In this document: positions 39,801-54,800 of the stretch, piece by piece
How positions within the stretch are numbered: position 1 is the first letter of the stretch
Layout of the letters: every line of letters starts with the position of its first letter
Assembly: GCA_014549065.1 (NCBI GenBank)
Contig: JACDOX010000110.1
Coordinates: forward strand, 62,001-126,000
Source: Cardinalis cardinalis
Taxonomy: Eukaryota > Chordata > Aves > Passeriformes > Cardinalidae
Length of the DNA: 64,000 bases
Reading direction: 5' to 3'
Translations under genes and position numbers: made by a program
Notes under the pieces: generated by a model
Told to the model about the DNA's origin: nothing
Database searches by the model: none
Seen by the model: only the letters and a program-made list of their open reading frames with translations

Positions 39801-42800
39801 TGTTGAATTTGCAGGCAANCCCGACATGGGAAGAGATGAGAATCTTGACTCCATGTTTTAGAAGGTTGATTTTTTTTAATATATGCATTATATTAAAAGA
39901 AAATTATATATTAAAACTATACTAAAAGAATAGAAGAAAGGATTTCATCAGAAGGCTAGCAAGGAATAGAAAGGAATGATAATAAAATCTTGTGACTGCT
40001 CACAGCCTTGATACAGGTGGCTGTCATGGGTCATCAAGTAAAAACTATTTCACATACTGGGTAAACAATTCTCTAAATCACATTCCAAAGCAGCAAAACA
40101 TGGAGAAGCTGAAGCTTCTCAGCTTCTCAGGAGAAAAGATCCTAATGAAAGGATTTTTCATAAAATATGTCTGTGACAGTATTCTGTATTTTATTATCTT
40201 TCAGAGAACCAGCTGGCAGGTAAGATATCTTCTTTTCCCAAGGAAGAAAAGGGTAACATTTAACATTTATCTGGAAGTCCTAAAAAGTCTGGAGCACACA
40301 NAAAAAAAAAANCACAAGCAGTTTCATGTATTTGGCTTCATCTTTACAGCTACATATTAAGCTTTCACCTGTTTGGTTGGGGTTTCTTTTCCTTTATACA
40401 GAGCTCAAGAAAACAAACATGCAAATTCTGCTGTGCTGAACTAGAACTTCTGCAATTGACTTGAAGATTAATATCAGAATAAATTTTAGTGGGTTGGTGC
40501 TGTTTACTTTGTCATCTGCTTATGAAAGCTCTTGATGCTTTGATGGAGAAATTTTATGGCTGNTGCTTTTACTGTGGAACTGATATCAGTCCCCCAAAAA
40601 GGGCTCAATGTGGATGCACAGAGAAAACTGCAGCTCAAAAAAAGACAAATCACCTCANTTAAAAATGTTTTTTACAAACCCATTTATCATGCAAATCATC
40701 TTTTACATTTCATATTCATGAATGTGAAAAATGTGTCTCTGGAACCTGCCATTTTTGGGCTTGGAATCAAGAAAGTTTGGAGGCCTGCCCTGACAGATTA
40801 ATGCATCCTATATCACATGGTAATTAGCCATGAGTTAGCTATGGAAATAGCATAAATTATATAAGATTAGCTATGAAGCTTCCTTTCCTTTTGTGTCAGG
40901 TATCATCTTCAGTACACCAGAGGACAAGAAACAAGATTCTAGCAATCTCCTTCCAAGACACATTTCATATACAATTAGAACCAGTGTTCTCTACAGCATG
41001 AGAACAGATTTGATTGAAAATCCAACATGGAAATCCCATCCCCACAAGTTACCAGCTGATGGGTTTAAATACAACCATGTCTTTATTCCTCTTCAAGATA
41101 TGATTGAAAGAGCAATTATTTCAGCACAGACTGGGACAGACACCTCAGAGACAGCAATTCAGGTGCAAGCCATGCCTTACCCTTGCCATACCAGTGATCT
41201 GTAAGTAAAATTTCAGCTTTTTAATTTGATGTATTATCCTTGTTAGATTAGTTCTAGAGAACTAATCTAACAAGGGAACTTTTTAGTGGGTGAATGTATA
41301 TCTNTGCACAGTCTTGAACAAGTGCATCCCATACCAGAGTATTACAGCACAGCAATTATTGCCCAGCAGCTGTGTTTAACATAACATGTTGTACAACATT
41401 TGTCTGGCAAACGACCCCTTACAAAATGTTTGCAGCCATAGTGTGGCGTAGTCTGCTGGACAGTGGCTGTGTCAACATAGTATGCAATTAGCTTAAATTA
41501 TTGTAAGAAATCTCTTAAATCTTTAGTTGTCTTGAACATAAACTGTTAATTGGTCACTTGAAGGATGAAGCTGATGAAGCAAAAGTGTAGGGTTGTTCTC
41601 TGTAAAACCATCAAAACATCAAAACATCAAAACATCCCAACTATTAGACTTTAAAATTAGTCAGTGGTAACAAATATGTTAAAGTGGAGTAAAAATTGAC
41701 TGGGTCATGTTATTCCTCATTGTCCAAATATATTACTTTGCCATTGACACAAATCTGAATTTTGTTTGGCTTTGAATGGAGCCCTAAAGAGTAATTATAT
41801 CAGCTGTATGGTTTAAAATACTATAATATATAAAATTAGTATAATAATATTGTAATAGTATACACATTTAGCTTGTTACATAAAAAATAAGTAATTCTAA
41901 CCAGATCAGGAAAAAATCTTATTGTTCATGTCAGATCTTATTTTGAGAACAGTTCCAGTATTAACCTATTAATATTCTGCTAGAAAATAGTTTACCTTTT
42001 TTGGACTGACAACTCTTCATATTTTGTTCTTTCATAGATTCTTGAACAACATAGGTTTTTTTTTTCCGCTTGTGATGATGTTAACATGGATGGTTTCAGT
42101 TGCTGGTATGGTTCGCAAGCTGGTTTATGAACGAGAAATTCATCTTGAAGAGGTAAAAGGCAGATTAACCTCTGAAAAGAAAATTTATTAATTTAGGAGC
42201 ACTGAAATACAAAAGTTGTGAGGTACTTTTAAGTACTCATAATCCAGATGGCTTTGTTTTCACTTGTTTCCTCTGGGCAGTAGGCTCTAGTTCTAGCTGC
42301 CAACTCAGTCAAAACATTGTTTGAGCACCAGTATGCAAATGTTGTCCGTGAGACAAAAAGCAACAAGGAAAAGTTGAAACTGGAAAGTGTTATTTGGGAA
42401 GGCCTTGTGGTTAGAATGATTTTTGTTTTGGATTCTTTTTCATATTTTGCTCTATGTAGTCAGCAATGATAAAACTACCTAAAATAAGTTAAGAATTTGT
42501 TATGAACTGTGTAATTATCAGAAATAAAAGGGAAATTGCATACCAAAAAAAAGGAGACAATTATTTGCTTGTCTCAACAGCTAGTGTTCGCAGGTGCCAA
42601 GCATTTGGAAGGACAAAGTCTTTGTGATTTTCTATATGGATAAATACACTTTTTAAAGAATTACACTGATTTCATTGCATCAGCACAATTACGGCTTGAG
42701 TNCAATTTTTAATTTGGGGAATTATTAAGGAATTATCTAATTTCTCTAATCATTCTGTTGTAAGGTAAACTTTTTTAATGCTCCAAAATATTAAATCACC

Positions 42801-45800
42801 TTAATATTAATTTTGAAGGTCTTATGAGAACTGCTTCAAAAGTTTTATTAGCTTGTATCCAAAAGCATATTTTTAGAAAAAGAGAGATGTNCTTCATACT
42901 TGGCTAAATTGTTATTTGCCTGGTAATACATAAAGGTTATAAACTCTTTCAGAAGGCCAACAGGCTGAGAAAAAAATATTTGTATATATATTGCTGTGGA
43001 TATTCTCAGTATTTTTTAAAGTATAAAAAGGCAAAATCCTAGCTGGAAGAACCAGTAATCTGACATCTGTTTTTGAAACCCTATGCAAAAGAGAGTTTTG
43101 CTGAGCATGGTGATTCCTTGTGCTTATGTGTGATCTCAGAGACTGCCCTGCTCAATAANATGTCTGATCCAGAAGAGAGCACAGCACAAGGGCAAAGAAA
43201 CAAGAAATTTAAGGGGAAGATGACATCCTTTGGGAAGTTGGTAGTGTCTCAGTGACAAAATGCTTTGTTTAAAAAAGAAAAGGGAGAAGAAAGTTTGTTT
43301 CCTGGCCTTAACTCTCTTTGCTCTGTCGTCTTGCAGTATATGAAGACAATGGGTGTGTATCCAGCCATTCATTTCTTTGCTTGGTTTTTGGAGAATGTCA
43401 TTGTGCTCACAGTAAGCAGCTGTGCTCTGGCCATCATTTTAAAAGCAAGTGGTATCTTTGCTTATAGCAATGGCTTCCTTATCTTCCTTTTTCTCCTGGA
43501 ATTTGGAGTTGCAGTCATCATGTTAAGCTACTTTTTGGGAGCATTTTTCAGCAGTGCCGATACAGCAGCTCTGTGTGCCAGCCTTGTCTACATGATCAGC
43601 TTTTTACCCTACATAGTTTTGTTGGTCTTGCAGAACCAGCTGAGTTTCACCAACCAGATTATAATGGTAAATATTTCTTCTTTTCAAATTTTTCTCCTCC
43701 AACTATGCTGTGAATTTCTACAGTTTCAAAACTTCAGACCATAATGTATTTCTTTTTTCCCACGTTTCTGTTTGCTTTTGCGATTATTGGAAATAAATCA
43801 CACTAATTANTCTCCAACTGAGAAAATATTTAGAAGGTAGAAAGGAATGAAAAATAATGTGCCAGGGCAATTTTGTAAATCTACAGAAAATATCAGGAAG
43901 TTGCATTCCTCATACTCATGAGTTCTCTTAATGTCTTGACTTCAAAATATTTGTAACATCAGTGAATTTTCAAGATCAGCTGATGACATTTCACTTCTCA
44001 AAGGCATTATTTATTTGGAAAAAAACTAGTGATTGCTTTTCTGTTAATATAACTGGAGAATCGATCAGAAATTTGTCCANCTATCTAATCTGAGGTATGT
44101 GTTTCTTTGGTGTAGGTTCTTTCAGGTCCTTTCCTGTTCTATGTATTCCATAGTCTGTTTTATGTCTTTGTACTGCCTAAAACATCACATCCCTGAATGT
44201 GACATCAAGTATCACANTCATATAAAGAAAACCATATTTCACACATTATGGCTTCACTATTTCAAAATAACTCACTAAATTAGGCTGGTGGAATAATTCA
44301 TACATTGTTAAAAATGCTAATTTCTTCAGTGTCAGTTGGTCAGATAAAATAACACTTTCCAGTAATAATAACTAGGTCAGTGGAGCTCCTTTAGGTGGAG
44401 CAAATACTACTGAGGTTTGTGGGGAAGTATGGTTAAAACATAAAATGAAATATCAACCATTAGCCTGTGTGGAGGAAAAAAAAGGTCTATTTAGTTAGTG
44501 CTTGACTTTAGTATCACAATATATTTTATTTCATGGAACTTGTTAAGAGTATGTTTTTATTTCACGTGTTTTTATTTTGATTTTATATATTATGTTCACA
44601 TATTCTTTCTCTGATATTGCAGTGTCTTCTTTCTACAACTGCCTTTGGGCAAGGAATATTTTTCATTACATATTTTGAGGGCCAAGAAATAGGTAAGGGC
44701 TTTGGTTGGGAGAAAAGCTTTGTAATTATTATTTCAAAAACTACAGTTGGAAATGTTTTTCAATCTGTTCTGAAAAAATCTCTAATAAATTAATAAGCTG
44801 GATCAAGTTCAGGTATATTAATGGATGCAATCTTTTTTTTTACTATTATGGCAAGAACAATATTCATGACAGTGAATGTTTCAAACTATTGAAAAATGTT
44901 CATAATGGTACAACAGTTTGTAAGAGTGGAATAGACAATTGCAAAATATATTACTTAAGTTTCCCACCAGACACTTCATCAAAATGACTCATCTTTATCG
45001 AAGGAAGGTCAAAATGTGTTTTGGGAGAAACTACTTTCCTTGACAATTGTGGAAAAAGAATTGTAGAAGCAATTTCATGATCCACTGTACTGCAAACAAA
45101 GTGCCATTTGCAGTTTAAAAAATACAATATTTTTAATAGATTTACTACTTTGTTACTTTTTTTTTTCATTTGGCAGTATGGTAGCTTTCTGTAGCACTAG
45201 TGTTCACACCTTCTTTTTTCCTTTCGTGTCTTCTGCAACGTAATAATTTTATGAAGCAATTATTCAGTGAGTTCATTCATGTTTAAATGCAGTCAATATA
45301 CACAATGCTTCTTAGTTAGAATTCACAGACTTAAATCTTCAGATTTAGCATTATAGAAATGATATTAAACTTTATGTATTTCTTTGTATTAGCAGAGTGG
45401 CTTAAAGCCTGATTCATTTTGTCAGTGTTGTAGTTCTTTTTCTTTTGCCAAATTAAGGGCCAGCTAAAACTTCATAAACAGCCTTTTGTACAACATCTTC
45501 TCTACATTTTCCCAGCACCTGCTGTTCTAAACACAGGCTTGTAGGGGCATAGAAATTTTTTTCTGTTCATTAGGATTACTATTATTAACTATGGCTTGTC
45601 TTGTGCCAGGGCTTAAATGCCCAGAAGTGTGCGATGTTGATGTGTTTGTGATCTTTAATGCTGTGTTGATCTAGCTTTGACCTTTAAAAAAATCATTATT
45701 ATTACTACCAGGAATTCAGTGGGATAATGTGCACCAGTCAACAGCACAAGGAGGATACATGACCTTTGGATGGATGTGCTGGATGATGTTCTTTGACTCC

Positions 45801-48800
45801 ATTTTATATTTTGTTGGCGGCTGGTATTTCAGCAATCTTATTCCTGGTAAGACCATGGGCTTGTTCTTATTTCATGTTTTTGAAGTTATTTAATATTATT
45901 CATTCATTAATATCTTCACAATGTAAACATTCAGTCACCATAGGAAACATTTATTGTGGGATTGACTTTCTTGGTTTTATGCAAATAAAACAAAAAATAT
46001 GTATTCTTCCGAGTTATGGTTCGGTTGTGCAAAACTGTCTGACTTTCTTTAGGGACTGGGAAACAACATCTTCCTAAATACATAAATACTGACTAGTGCT
46101 AAGATGTGGACTAGAATTTGTAGCCAGGGATTAAATATTTTTTGTTTGATCATGGGTATGACAAATATTTGATAGAATTAGGAATTTATTGGATCTTTGC
46201 AGTAAGAGAGCTTAGTCCAGAAGCAAAATTTCCTGGAAAAAGGGTGAATCTCAGTATCTGGGCTGAAANCCATGAAAAACAGCATGTTTTCAGATCAAAA
46301 AAACTTCAGACAGCACAGTAACTGTATCTTGTTCCCAATCAGTCCACAATCCAGTGTATAGAGAAAACAAATTGATTTTCAAGTATATTTTCAGAAAGTC
46401 ATGGTGAGTTTATTTAAATTTTTTAATGAACCAAGCTTTATAATTCTTATTGAGTTGGTTGATGTATTTTTAATCATGGCCTTANGCCTCACTGTATGTT
46501 TTACCTTTCTTCTGATGATTTACCTTTCCTCTGATTTGCATATGTCGCTTTTTCTTCTGGCTACTTTGTATTTCTTTGTTTAGTAAATTAAAATTAATTT
46601 TGCCTTGAAAGATAGGGGTGGGTGGAATATGCAACTGAATTTAAAAATCTTTATCTTCAATTGACACTTGCCCTTCAGAGTCAAAGTAAGGACATTCCAA
46701 ACAGAGAGAGTGTGTATTGTGTGATGGGTAAGTAATGTCTGAAAAGATCAGGCACTGCCAAAGATTAGTTTGTACACAGGACTGCGTTTTTGCCCTCTTT
46801 GTTTATGTACCATAATAAGTGTTTCTTTTGGTGGCTGATTTGTTTGCGTTTTGCCGATATTAATGGAAGAACTGGTGCAATGGACTATTTTTTATGATAA
46901 AAAAAATACGCTCTTTCTCTTGGCAGGCTATTTGGTGCATTTTCTTCCCTATGGGCTGCAAGATTGTGTTAGGTCTATGATTCTGTTACACTTTGGAGCT
47001 GATTTGGAGACAGGGTAAAGCATCACTGAGGCTTGATTATTTTATGGAAGGACCTGGTTTATGAGCAAATGACATTTTTTACACTTTATTAAAATTTTTA
47101 AGTAAAGTATTTGGGCTAATTAAATGGTGTAACCAACTCATTGTAAGCAATAATAGGACATTTTAGTCTACAAAAAGATGCAAAATGAATATAAATTTTT
47201 CAACAGTTTATATCATAATTCTAACATAGGAAAATTTGGATTGAAGAACCGGTGGTACTTTCCCTTTACTGTTTCCTTTTGGAAGAACCTGTGTGGTACA
47301 GAGAGAAGCAAGAGACATTATCTGAATTCTAATATGTTTTTCTTCAATGAAAACTTCCAAGAAAAAGGTTTGTAGTAATAGAATTTGAACAATGGCTTTT
47401 TTTTTTCTCAGTGGTGTACTAGTCATAGTCAATCTGCTTTTATCATTGCTTGGTTCTGTATTATATGTTTAGATCTTATCCCTTTCTCTCTTTCATAATG
47501 TAGTATACACTATGAATATTATATAATAACTGTTTCATTTTGCTAGTCTCTGTAATGATTGATTAATTCTGTGAAAACTACTGTACAGAAATACTTAAAG
47601 AAAACTCTTCGAAAGATGTAAAATACGTATCTCTTGGGTCTTTGGAAGCCACTGAACCCTTTCNTACTCTTAATGAATCTGAAACATGTTGGGTTTTATT
47701 AACTTTTTAAGAATTTGCTTCTTGTTTCAGTGGAAAAATTAACTTTGTTAATTTCTTTCCCTTCTGTTTCTAATTTCCCTCTTCTATAATCACTGTTCTT
47801 TCTGTCTCTGCTTTTTAGCTTTTTGTCTAGAAAGCTGTTATTGTAAATAATTTTTTAGAGGCCTCCAGATTTCTCTGTTCTTCTATGTATGTTCACTTGC
47901 TTACAATTAATTCAGATTTTTGTTACCTTTTTGCCCCTCTCCAGTCCTTTTAAGGACATTCCCACATTTAGGTTTTGGAAATGAAGGAGTAAGTCACCCT
48001 CAGCTGTATTCCATCTTGGGCCTCAGAACAGCATGATGGGTTGTTGTGCTTATTTTGGGAGTTACAGTGTCTTAGAAATGATCCAGTTGTCTGTAGCATA
48101 GGTGAAGAAGCTGAACAACTTAGCAGTTTTACATACAGATCTCTCCTAGATTGGAGCAGACTTCAAAATGTGAGGTTCCTTTTAAACNCTCGTGGAAAAA
48201 CGATTTATATGAGTTTTGTCTGAATTTCTGCAATTTGGAACAATTCCATTTTGTTAAGACAATTGTGTTTGGTCCTTACATAAAATGAAGATTTCCAGTT
48301 TCGTTCTGGGTTCAGCACATAATGTGTGCTGGTCAGGCAGAGAAGACATAAACATCTCTGCCTGACCAGTTTTAGCGTGCTTTCTGGCTCAAATTATTTC
48401 AGTGATTTCCTCATGTCGTGTGGTTGATAGCAAATTGTGCGTGAATGGTAACACTGTCTGCAGCAAAGGATCTTGCTGTCCTTTACAAGAATTGTGTGNC
48501 ATTGTACTGACAATGGGATAAATGCAGCCACGAAGAATTTTCTAGGAAGAGCAAAGTGATCTGCTTCCAGGCAATTTCGTCACTTGTTCCATACAGCCCA
48601 GGTAAGGGCTGGTCCCAGAGGCACGGAGANCATTTAGGAAATCAGAGGTGTGTGAGGCAGGANCTGGGAGTGTAGGTTGCTGGAACTACAACTGCAGCAG
48701 GGCTGGCAGTGACCAGGGCACTGTGTACCCACCTGGAGCTCCCCTTTAGAGAAGTCCCGGGGTAATCAGTTTAGTGCTTGCAAGTAACTTGGAGCTCTCC

Positions 48801-51800
48801 CTCTGAGTCTTTCCTGAGCTACATTGTCTGAGGCCCCTCTGCACTTGAATGCTTTTTTATTAATTTAAAGAATGCAAATTTAGGAAACAGCAGAAAGGTT
48901 CCTAGAAGAGAGATGCATAGGTAGGAGATCTCAGTAGTGTCACAACTGCTGGTAGTAAGTGACCTCAAGTTTAGAATGAATTTTTGACAGAAACTTAAAA
49001 TTGAGTGCAAAAGCAGCAAAATAACTTCTTCATTCACAGTGTAAACACATCAATCTTTGAAAAAATTTTTTTTTTAAATTTATAATTTGATTTATATTAT
49101 TCAAGCTTTTTATGTACAGGACAATTCTCTGTTCTTGTAATGTTTGCATTTTATTTATGTAAAAGTATTGCAAAGAATATAACTATAAACCATAAGCATC
49201 TTATGTGTATGTATATGCATAGAATAATTCTCTCTTCTCATAATTCTCAGGCATAAAAGTTTGTTTCTTTGGACTAACATTCCAATCTGACTTGCCTTTC
49301 CTTAAAAATAAAATAAACCAGAGAATAAATATATATAAATAGAGATCTCACTGCCAGATCTCTAACTAGTAATGAGTCAATAAAATATTGCACATGAATA
49401 ATGTAATGGGGTTGCTGGTAGACTCTGCTTATGTTTTGAAAGTAGTGCAAACCTGACATGGAAAGGAAGGCAACTTCATTGGTGTCATATGGCATCTCAA
49501 TTTCCTGAGGATGTTACCTCTCAGCAAGAAGACTGTTGGATATCTGCTTGCCTTGAGCACCTTGAATTATGCTTGGGCTGGGCTGCTGCTCTGAATCGTT
49601 TCAGAGATCTGCTTTGCTTAGTTGACTGAGGGGAATTGAGAAGATTAACTGCCTGTGCCTGTGAATGTTATGTCAATATTGTGTGCCTGAAACTGGATGA
49701 CATATATGAAGTAGCTTACACACTTAGAATATTCTAAAGCTTATGGGCATAAAAAATTATTCAAGTAATGTTATTATAAGTATTTTTTACTAGAAAAAAA
49801 TATAGCAAGTATGTTATGACTTTATCAAGACATATGTAGACATGCACATAACTCAGTTTAACAAATGGGCCAAATTCTTAGCGAATACTAACTGGCATGG
49901 TATCTTTCATTTCAGTGTAGTTTGTGTCAGTTCAGTCAATTTGAACGTCTGTTCTAGGCCTTGGTAAATGATGGGAGAAATTAAGTTATTTTGTTATTCC
50001 TTTTATGCACAAACTCATGTTTAGATTCAGCAACATGCTCATTCTGCTACTCTTCCCCACACAGACCCAGCACCTCAAGNTTGGAAAGTCCCTTGCACTG
50101 AAGGAGCCACCACCATTGGTGTTGTGCTGCTGTCCCTCACCAAAGAGCACGTGGACGGTAGGAAGGCCGCTGTTAAAGATCTCAACCTCACTTTCCATAA
50201 GGGCCAGATAACAGCACTCCTGGGACCTAATGGAGCTGGAAAGACAACTGTTATGTAAGCCTGACTTTTAATGCTATTACTGTCCCCTCTGATCTCTGCT
50301 ATGCTTTTTCAGTTTAAAATTTCTTGAACTGTTTGCTATGTTCTTTTTTTTTTGCCCCAAATAAATTTTGATAAACTCCCCAAAGAACATGGAAAGTGAA
50401 GGTTGTATATCTATGACAAAAGGAATGTAATGAGTAGAGAACAGTCCTCTGTGCCACTAGAACCATAATGTGATATCCCAGGAATTTCTTAAGTAGGGCT
50501 TGGGTATGTCTGGTTGGGGAGTTGAACACATCTTGAAGGAGTGTTCTTTTTTTGGAATTTTATGGTGTTTTTGTCCCTAGAAGTTGCAGGGGACTTCTTT
50601 CTTGGTAGCTGACCAAAAATGAAAGTAATAAAATGAAAAATGACCTTAAAAAAATGTCTCAACTAAGAAGTTTATGTTTCTACCTTTCTGTTAGCTATAA
50701 TCAGCTTTCATCAAGCCAGTGACACAGGATGGGACCTAACTAGGAAATATTCCTCACAGAATACCCATGTAGAGAAGGAAACAACCACCTGTTAGATTTG
50801 GTTGGGGGAAAAAAAAATCTTTCTCTGGAAGAAGGGAAATTAAGAACTCTTGAGATCATGTTGAAAAAAACCACACCAACAAACAAACCAACCAAAAAAA
50901 TCCCCAAACCCAAAAAGCCACCAAAAAAAAAAAGTAGTTAAATTCAAACCCAAAACATGAGTGATGTATTTATAANTATACTTGACTGAATTGGTGTTAT
51001 CTGAGGATGTTAAAACATCCTTCAGGATATCTAAGTGATGAGCTCATTGCATGTTATCTTGCCAAATTTTTTTTTTAAATTTTCTTATATCAGATCCCTC
51101 TTGACTGGTCTCTACCCACCNAGCTCTGGCACCATTATTGTTGATGGGAAGGACATACGGATGGAGCTGGCTGCCATCAGGACAGAGCTGGGTGTTTGTC
51201 CCCAGTACGACGTCCTGTTCAATACGCTGACAGTGCGAGAGCATCTCCTGCTTTACGGGTCAGTGAAGGCACCCGGGTGGACAAAAGAACAGTTGGATGA
51301 GCAAGTCAGTGGGTGAGTTTTCCTTCCTTTTCTCGAAATCTGTCAAGTAAATTGGTAATGACTGTGGCAAGCCACCCAAATAAAAAAGAGAAAATGCAAA
51401 ACTTACAAGGGAAAAACAATGGAAACTGCAGGGTTTTGTGAGTTTTTGTCACATTTCATGTTCTGATATCATGACTTGAAAATAAATTTCCTACTGTCTA
51501 ACTACTGCTGGAATATACTTGTAGAGGGAACTGTCACTCTTTAAAATCCTTGTATACAGAGCCATCAAATAATGATGTTTGCGCTGGAGTGGAGGTGCTT
51601 AGCCTTGTAAGAGTTGTAGGGGTTCCACCTCATGCTGTCTGCCTTACCTCTATCCTTGATGGAGAAGCAGATAGAAAGAAAACTGCTGTGCTTACCCNGT
51701 GTTTTTGAATAAATCAACAAAATGACTTTATACATTTCTTATCCTGTATTCCTTCACNAGTAGGAGAAGGAAGGTTAGAAAACCAGGAAATCCAGGTAAA

Positions 51801-54800
51801 GGCAGTGATTGCTACAATATTTTAAAATAAGCCACCTCCATTTTCCTTTGCCAAATACAGCCTTGAAATGTTTTAATAAATTATGANGTTTAAAAATGAA
51901 AAATATAGTAGCAAAAATAGGTCAGAGCTCTGACTTGAACTCAGAGGATTTGCCACTTGTCAGGTGANTAACATTTGCTAGTGTTTTTGTGCTGATACTT
52001 CTTCGATGTAGGACTAGATCTTAATTTTTCCTGGTGTATATTAAACTAACTAGTAAACTCTACAAGCTCATTAATAGCAAACTGCATTTATTCTACTTCA
52101 GAAATAAAAAGTATGCTTTTCAAACAGTGTGGCAGTGNAAATAGTTTGTGTTTACCTTCTGGTTCATGCTAGACTCTGTGAAGGCCTGGGCATTTCCATG
52201 CTTCAATGGAAAAAAATGTCAAGTTGATGAGACTCTTCCTTAAGTGCACAATCAGGCATACGCAGCGGCATTTGTGGCAAAGTGTCTTTCCTTTTTGGTA
52301 GCAATCATAAAAGCCTGTTACTTTTAAATTTGGATCTGAACAAACTCAGGTGTGGACACCCTGTTCTCTCCAGAAACAACAGAAGGAATTCTCTAGAACT
52401 ACAGAGACAAAACAAGCTCAGTAAATGGTTTAAAATTGATGCAAGATAATATTCTGTGTCTTAATGTACTTAGACTACTGAATTGTAATTCTAACAGCAG
52501 TCTGTCATACTAATGGCATATAAGAACACTCAGAACTCTGCAGGCCTTGCTGCTAAGAAAAATTATTTTTAAAGGAAACAAATGCTTTAAAAGACTTCAG
52601 AGAAATAGGAAAGCAACAAAAGAATGCAGCAAAAGCTTTTTATTAACTAAAAAAGCAGGCTTCTAAAGAGATTAAGAACAATTTTTCTCACTATATATCT
52701 ATAAAACAGCTATTGAAATGTATTTTCTTAAAAATGAGAAATTCTCTCAGGGTAAATGGCATTGTTTAGAGACTACATATTCACTGAAATTAGTCATGAG
52801 TTTAGCTTAGGACTGTTGAGCCTTCTATCAGCTTGCCAAGCTGATAGCAGCTGAAAGCTCTTAGGTCAGTGACTGTATTCTCAGTGTGATTAAAAGTAAG
52901 GTAAAAGTCTTACAGGGTTGCCTTTATTAATCATGTTTCCATACCATGCCAGATGCAAGACCAACATCTGAGCATCTTGCAAGGGCAAGGGATGAATTGG
53001 AAACATCTGTAAGATATCTCCCAGTCCTTAACATAGTAATTAGATTAACTTTGATTAGATAGTATTATTCCACCCAAGGNTCTCTAATCAGTTTATTTCC
53101 CAAAACTAGCAGTCTTTATCATTANTTAGAGGGGCTGTAATCTNTAGTTTGCTGAAGTTTTTGGACAAATTATTATTAATTTTATTATCTTTAATGTAAA
53201 ATTTTCCTTTAAAATATTATTTAAAATCTGTGCATCTGAGGATGATAAGCATTTATGCTTTGTAGGTAGAGATTTTTTTTTCTATTTGTTTTTGATACCA
53301 AACTATATAGTGATTTTATCTTTTCATTTACAATGAATTTTCAGTATTTGTTCTCTGAGNGAACAGAATGTAACTAGAAAAGCATTTTCAAATTGGTCCT
53401 GTTTCTGTATTCCNATTTCAGAGCTCTGGAAGATGTGGATTTATCCCAGCATCAGTACAAACCTGTTGGAGCCCTTTCTGGGGGAATGAAAAGGAGATTG
53501 TCAATTGCCATCTCCTTTATTGGAAACTCAAAGACAGTTGTTCTGGATGAGCCCACCAGTGGAGTAGATCCATGTTCTCGCCGTAGTATCTGGAATGTTC
53601 TTCTGAAGTACAAAGCTGGTACAAAGTTTATGNGCATCATTTGCTTCTTATTTTCTTTTCTGCTTTTTTTTTTTTTCAATAAATTTAAACTGGTTAGTCA
53701 AAGTGTGGTCAAAATATTATCAGAAGCTAAATACATTAATTGCTGAGGAAACATTAAGTTGATCTTGGTAACATTAAGGCAAGTCAAATGGTATTACAAG
53801 AATTATCCACTATTGCACAGAAAGACGCCCAACCTTAGAAAAGACTGAGCTTAGTCCTAAGTCCTGTCCTGAAGTTTCTCCCCTTTCTTCAGCTTCCCAA
53901 AATTACTTTCTGGTTTCCATTTCCTATTTTGCATATACCTATACATAGATGCTTATATACTTCTAATTAAAATATATTCATCATCAGTCTGCTACACTAA
54001 TTCTAAAATGGATTGTGGGAAGCAAACTCTTCAGCTAGTGAGCACTCAATTAGCTGTAATAACTCACACTGAGTGATCCATTGGAAGTGACACTGTTGTT
54101 ATGTCATTTTAAGGAATTTCTTAAGCTTTTAAAACAGCTGGAGGTTCCAAAGCCTTAATACTCTTTGCTATGGATAAAAGAGGGCAAAGTAAGTTTAGAA
54201 CTGAATCTAACTCAATTTCTAGTTCTGTCAGCATATTTTGTTTGTGTAGTTAAGATTTTAAAGAGTCCTGAAAATATGTTTCCCTAAGGCTAAAGGACCC
54301 TTGTGAGGGGTTTCTCTAGAAACCAAGTTTTGTAGACATGTACCAATCTTTGTCACGCAGGTTGCACCCTGATCTTTACCACTCACCATCTCGATGAGGC
54401 TGAGGTGCTCAGTGATCGCATTGCCATCCTGCAACGAGGCCAGCTGAGGTGCTGTGGCTCTCCTTCTTATCTGAGGGAGACATATGGCCAGGGACACAGC
54501 CTAACACTCATAAAAAAGGTAAGTTAAAAATGTACTGTACTGAACTGGAGAGTGCCTGCCAAGTAGATTTTAAGGGAGATGTATGTCCCTGCCAGGAAGT
54601 AATATNTTTAGTAATATGATTATTAGAGAACCAGCAAAGCATGTTTTTATCAGCTTCCTTGGTTGTTTTGGGTGGATGGTATTATTATTGCTATTTAGAT
54701 GGACACAATGGTATCTTTGAAAATGTTATCACTATTTAGCTGAAAATGGGTTTGTCTCACTGTCCTTTGTTCCTGGGAGGTAGTCTCTGTATCCCAGCTG

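Larger units (their letters stand above)
41201..43336. other. ABCA13 introns around exon 42038-42152
   Basis: Two introns, 41201-42037 and 42153-43336. The first contains the perfect inverted repeat at 41238-41275 and a short 8-bp tandem repeat at 41610-41636. The second is featureless AT-rich sequence. Confidence 0.72.
43667..47229. other. ABCA13 introns between TMD1 exons
   Basis: Three introns, 43667-44622, 44693-45711 and 45847-47229. All are AT-rich, with no recognised repeat or exon candidate beyond the two short exons between them. Confidence 0.7.

Noticed and set aside
41610..41636. CRISPR-like repetition of a short unit
   Set aside because: Three 8-bp units with no spacers in a vertebrate intron are a plain tandem repeat.
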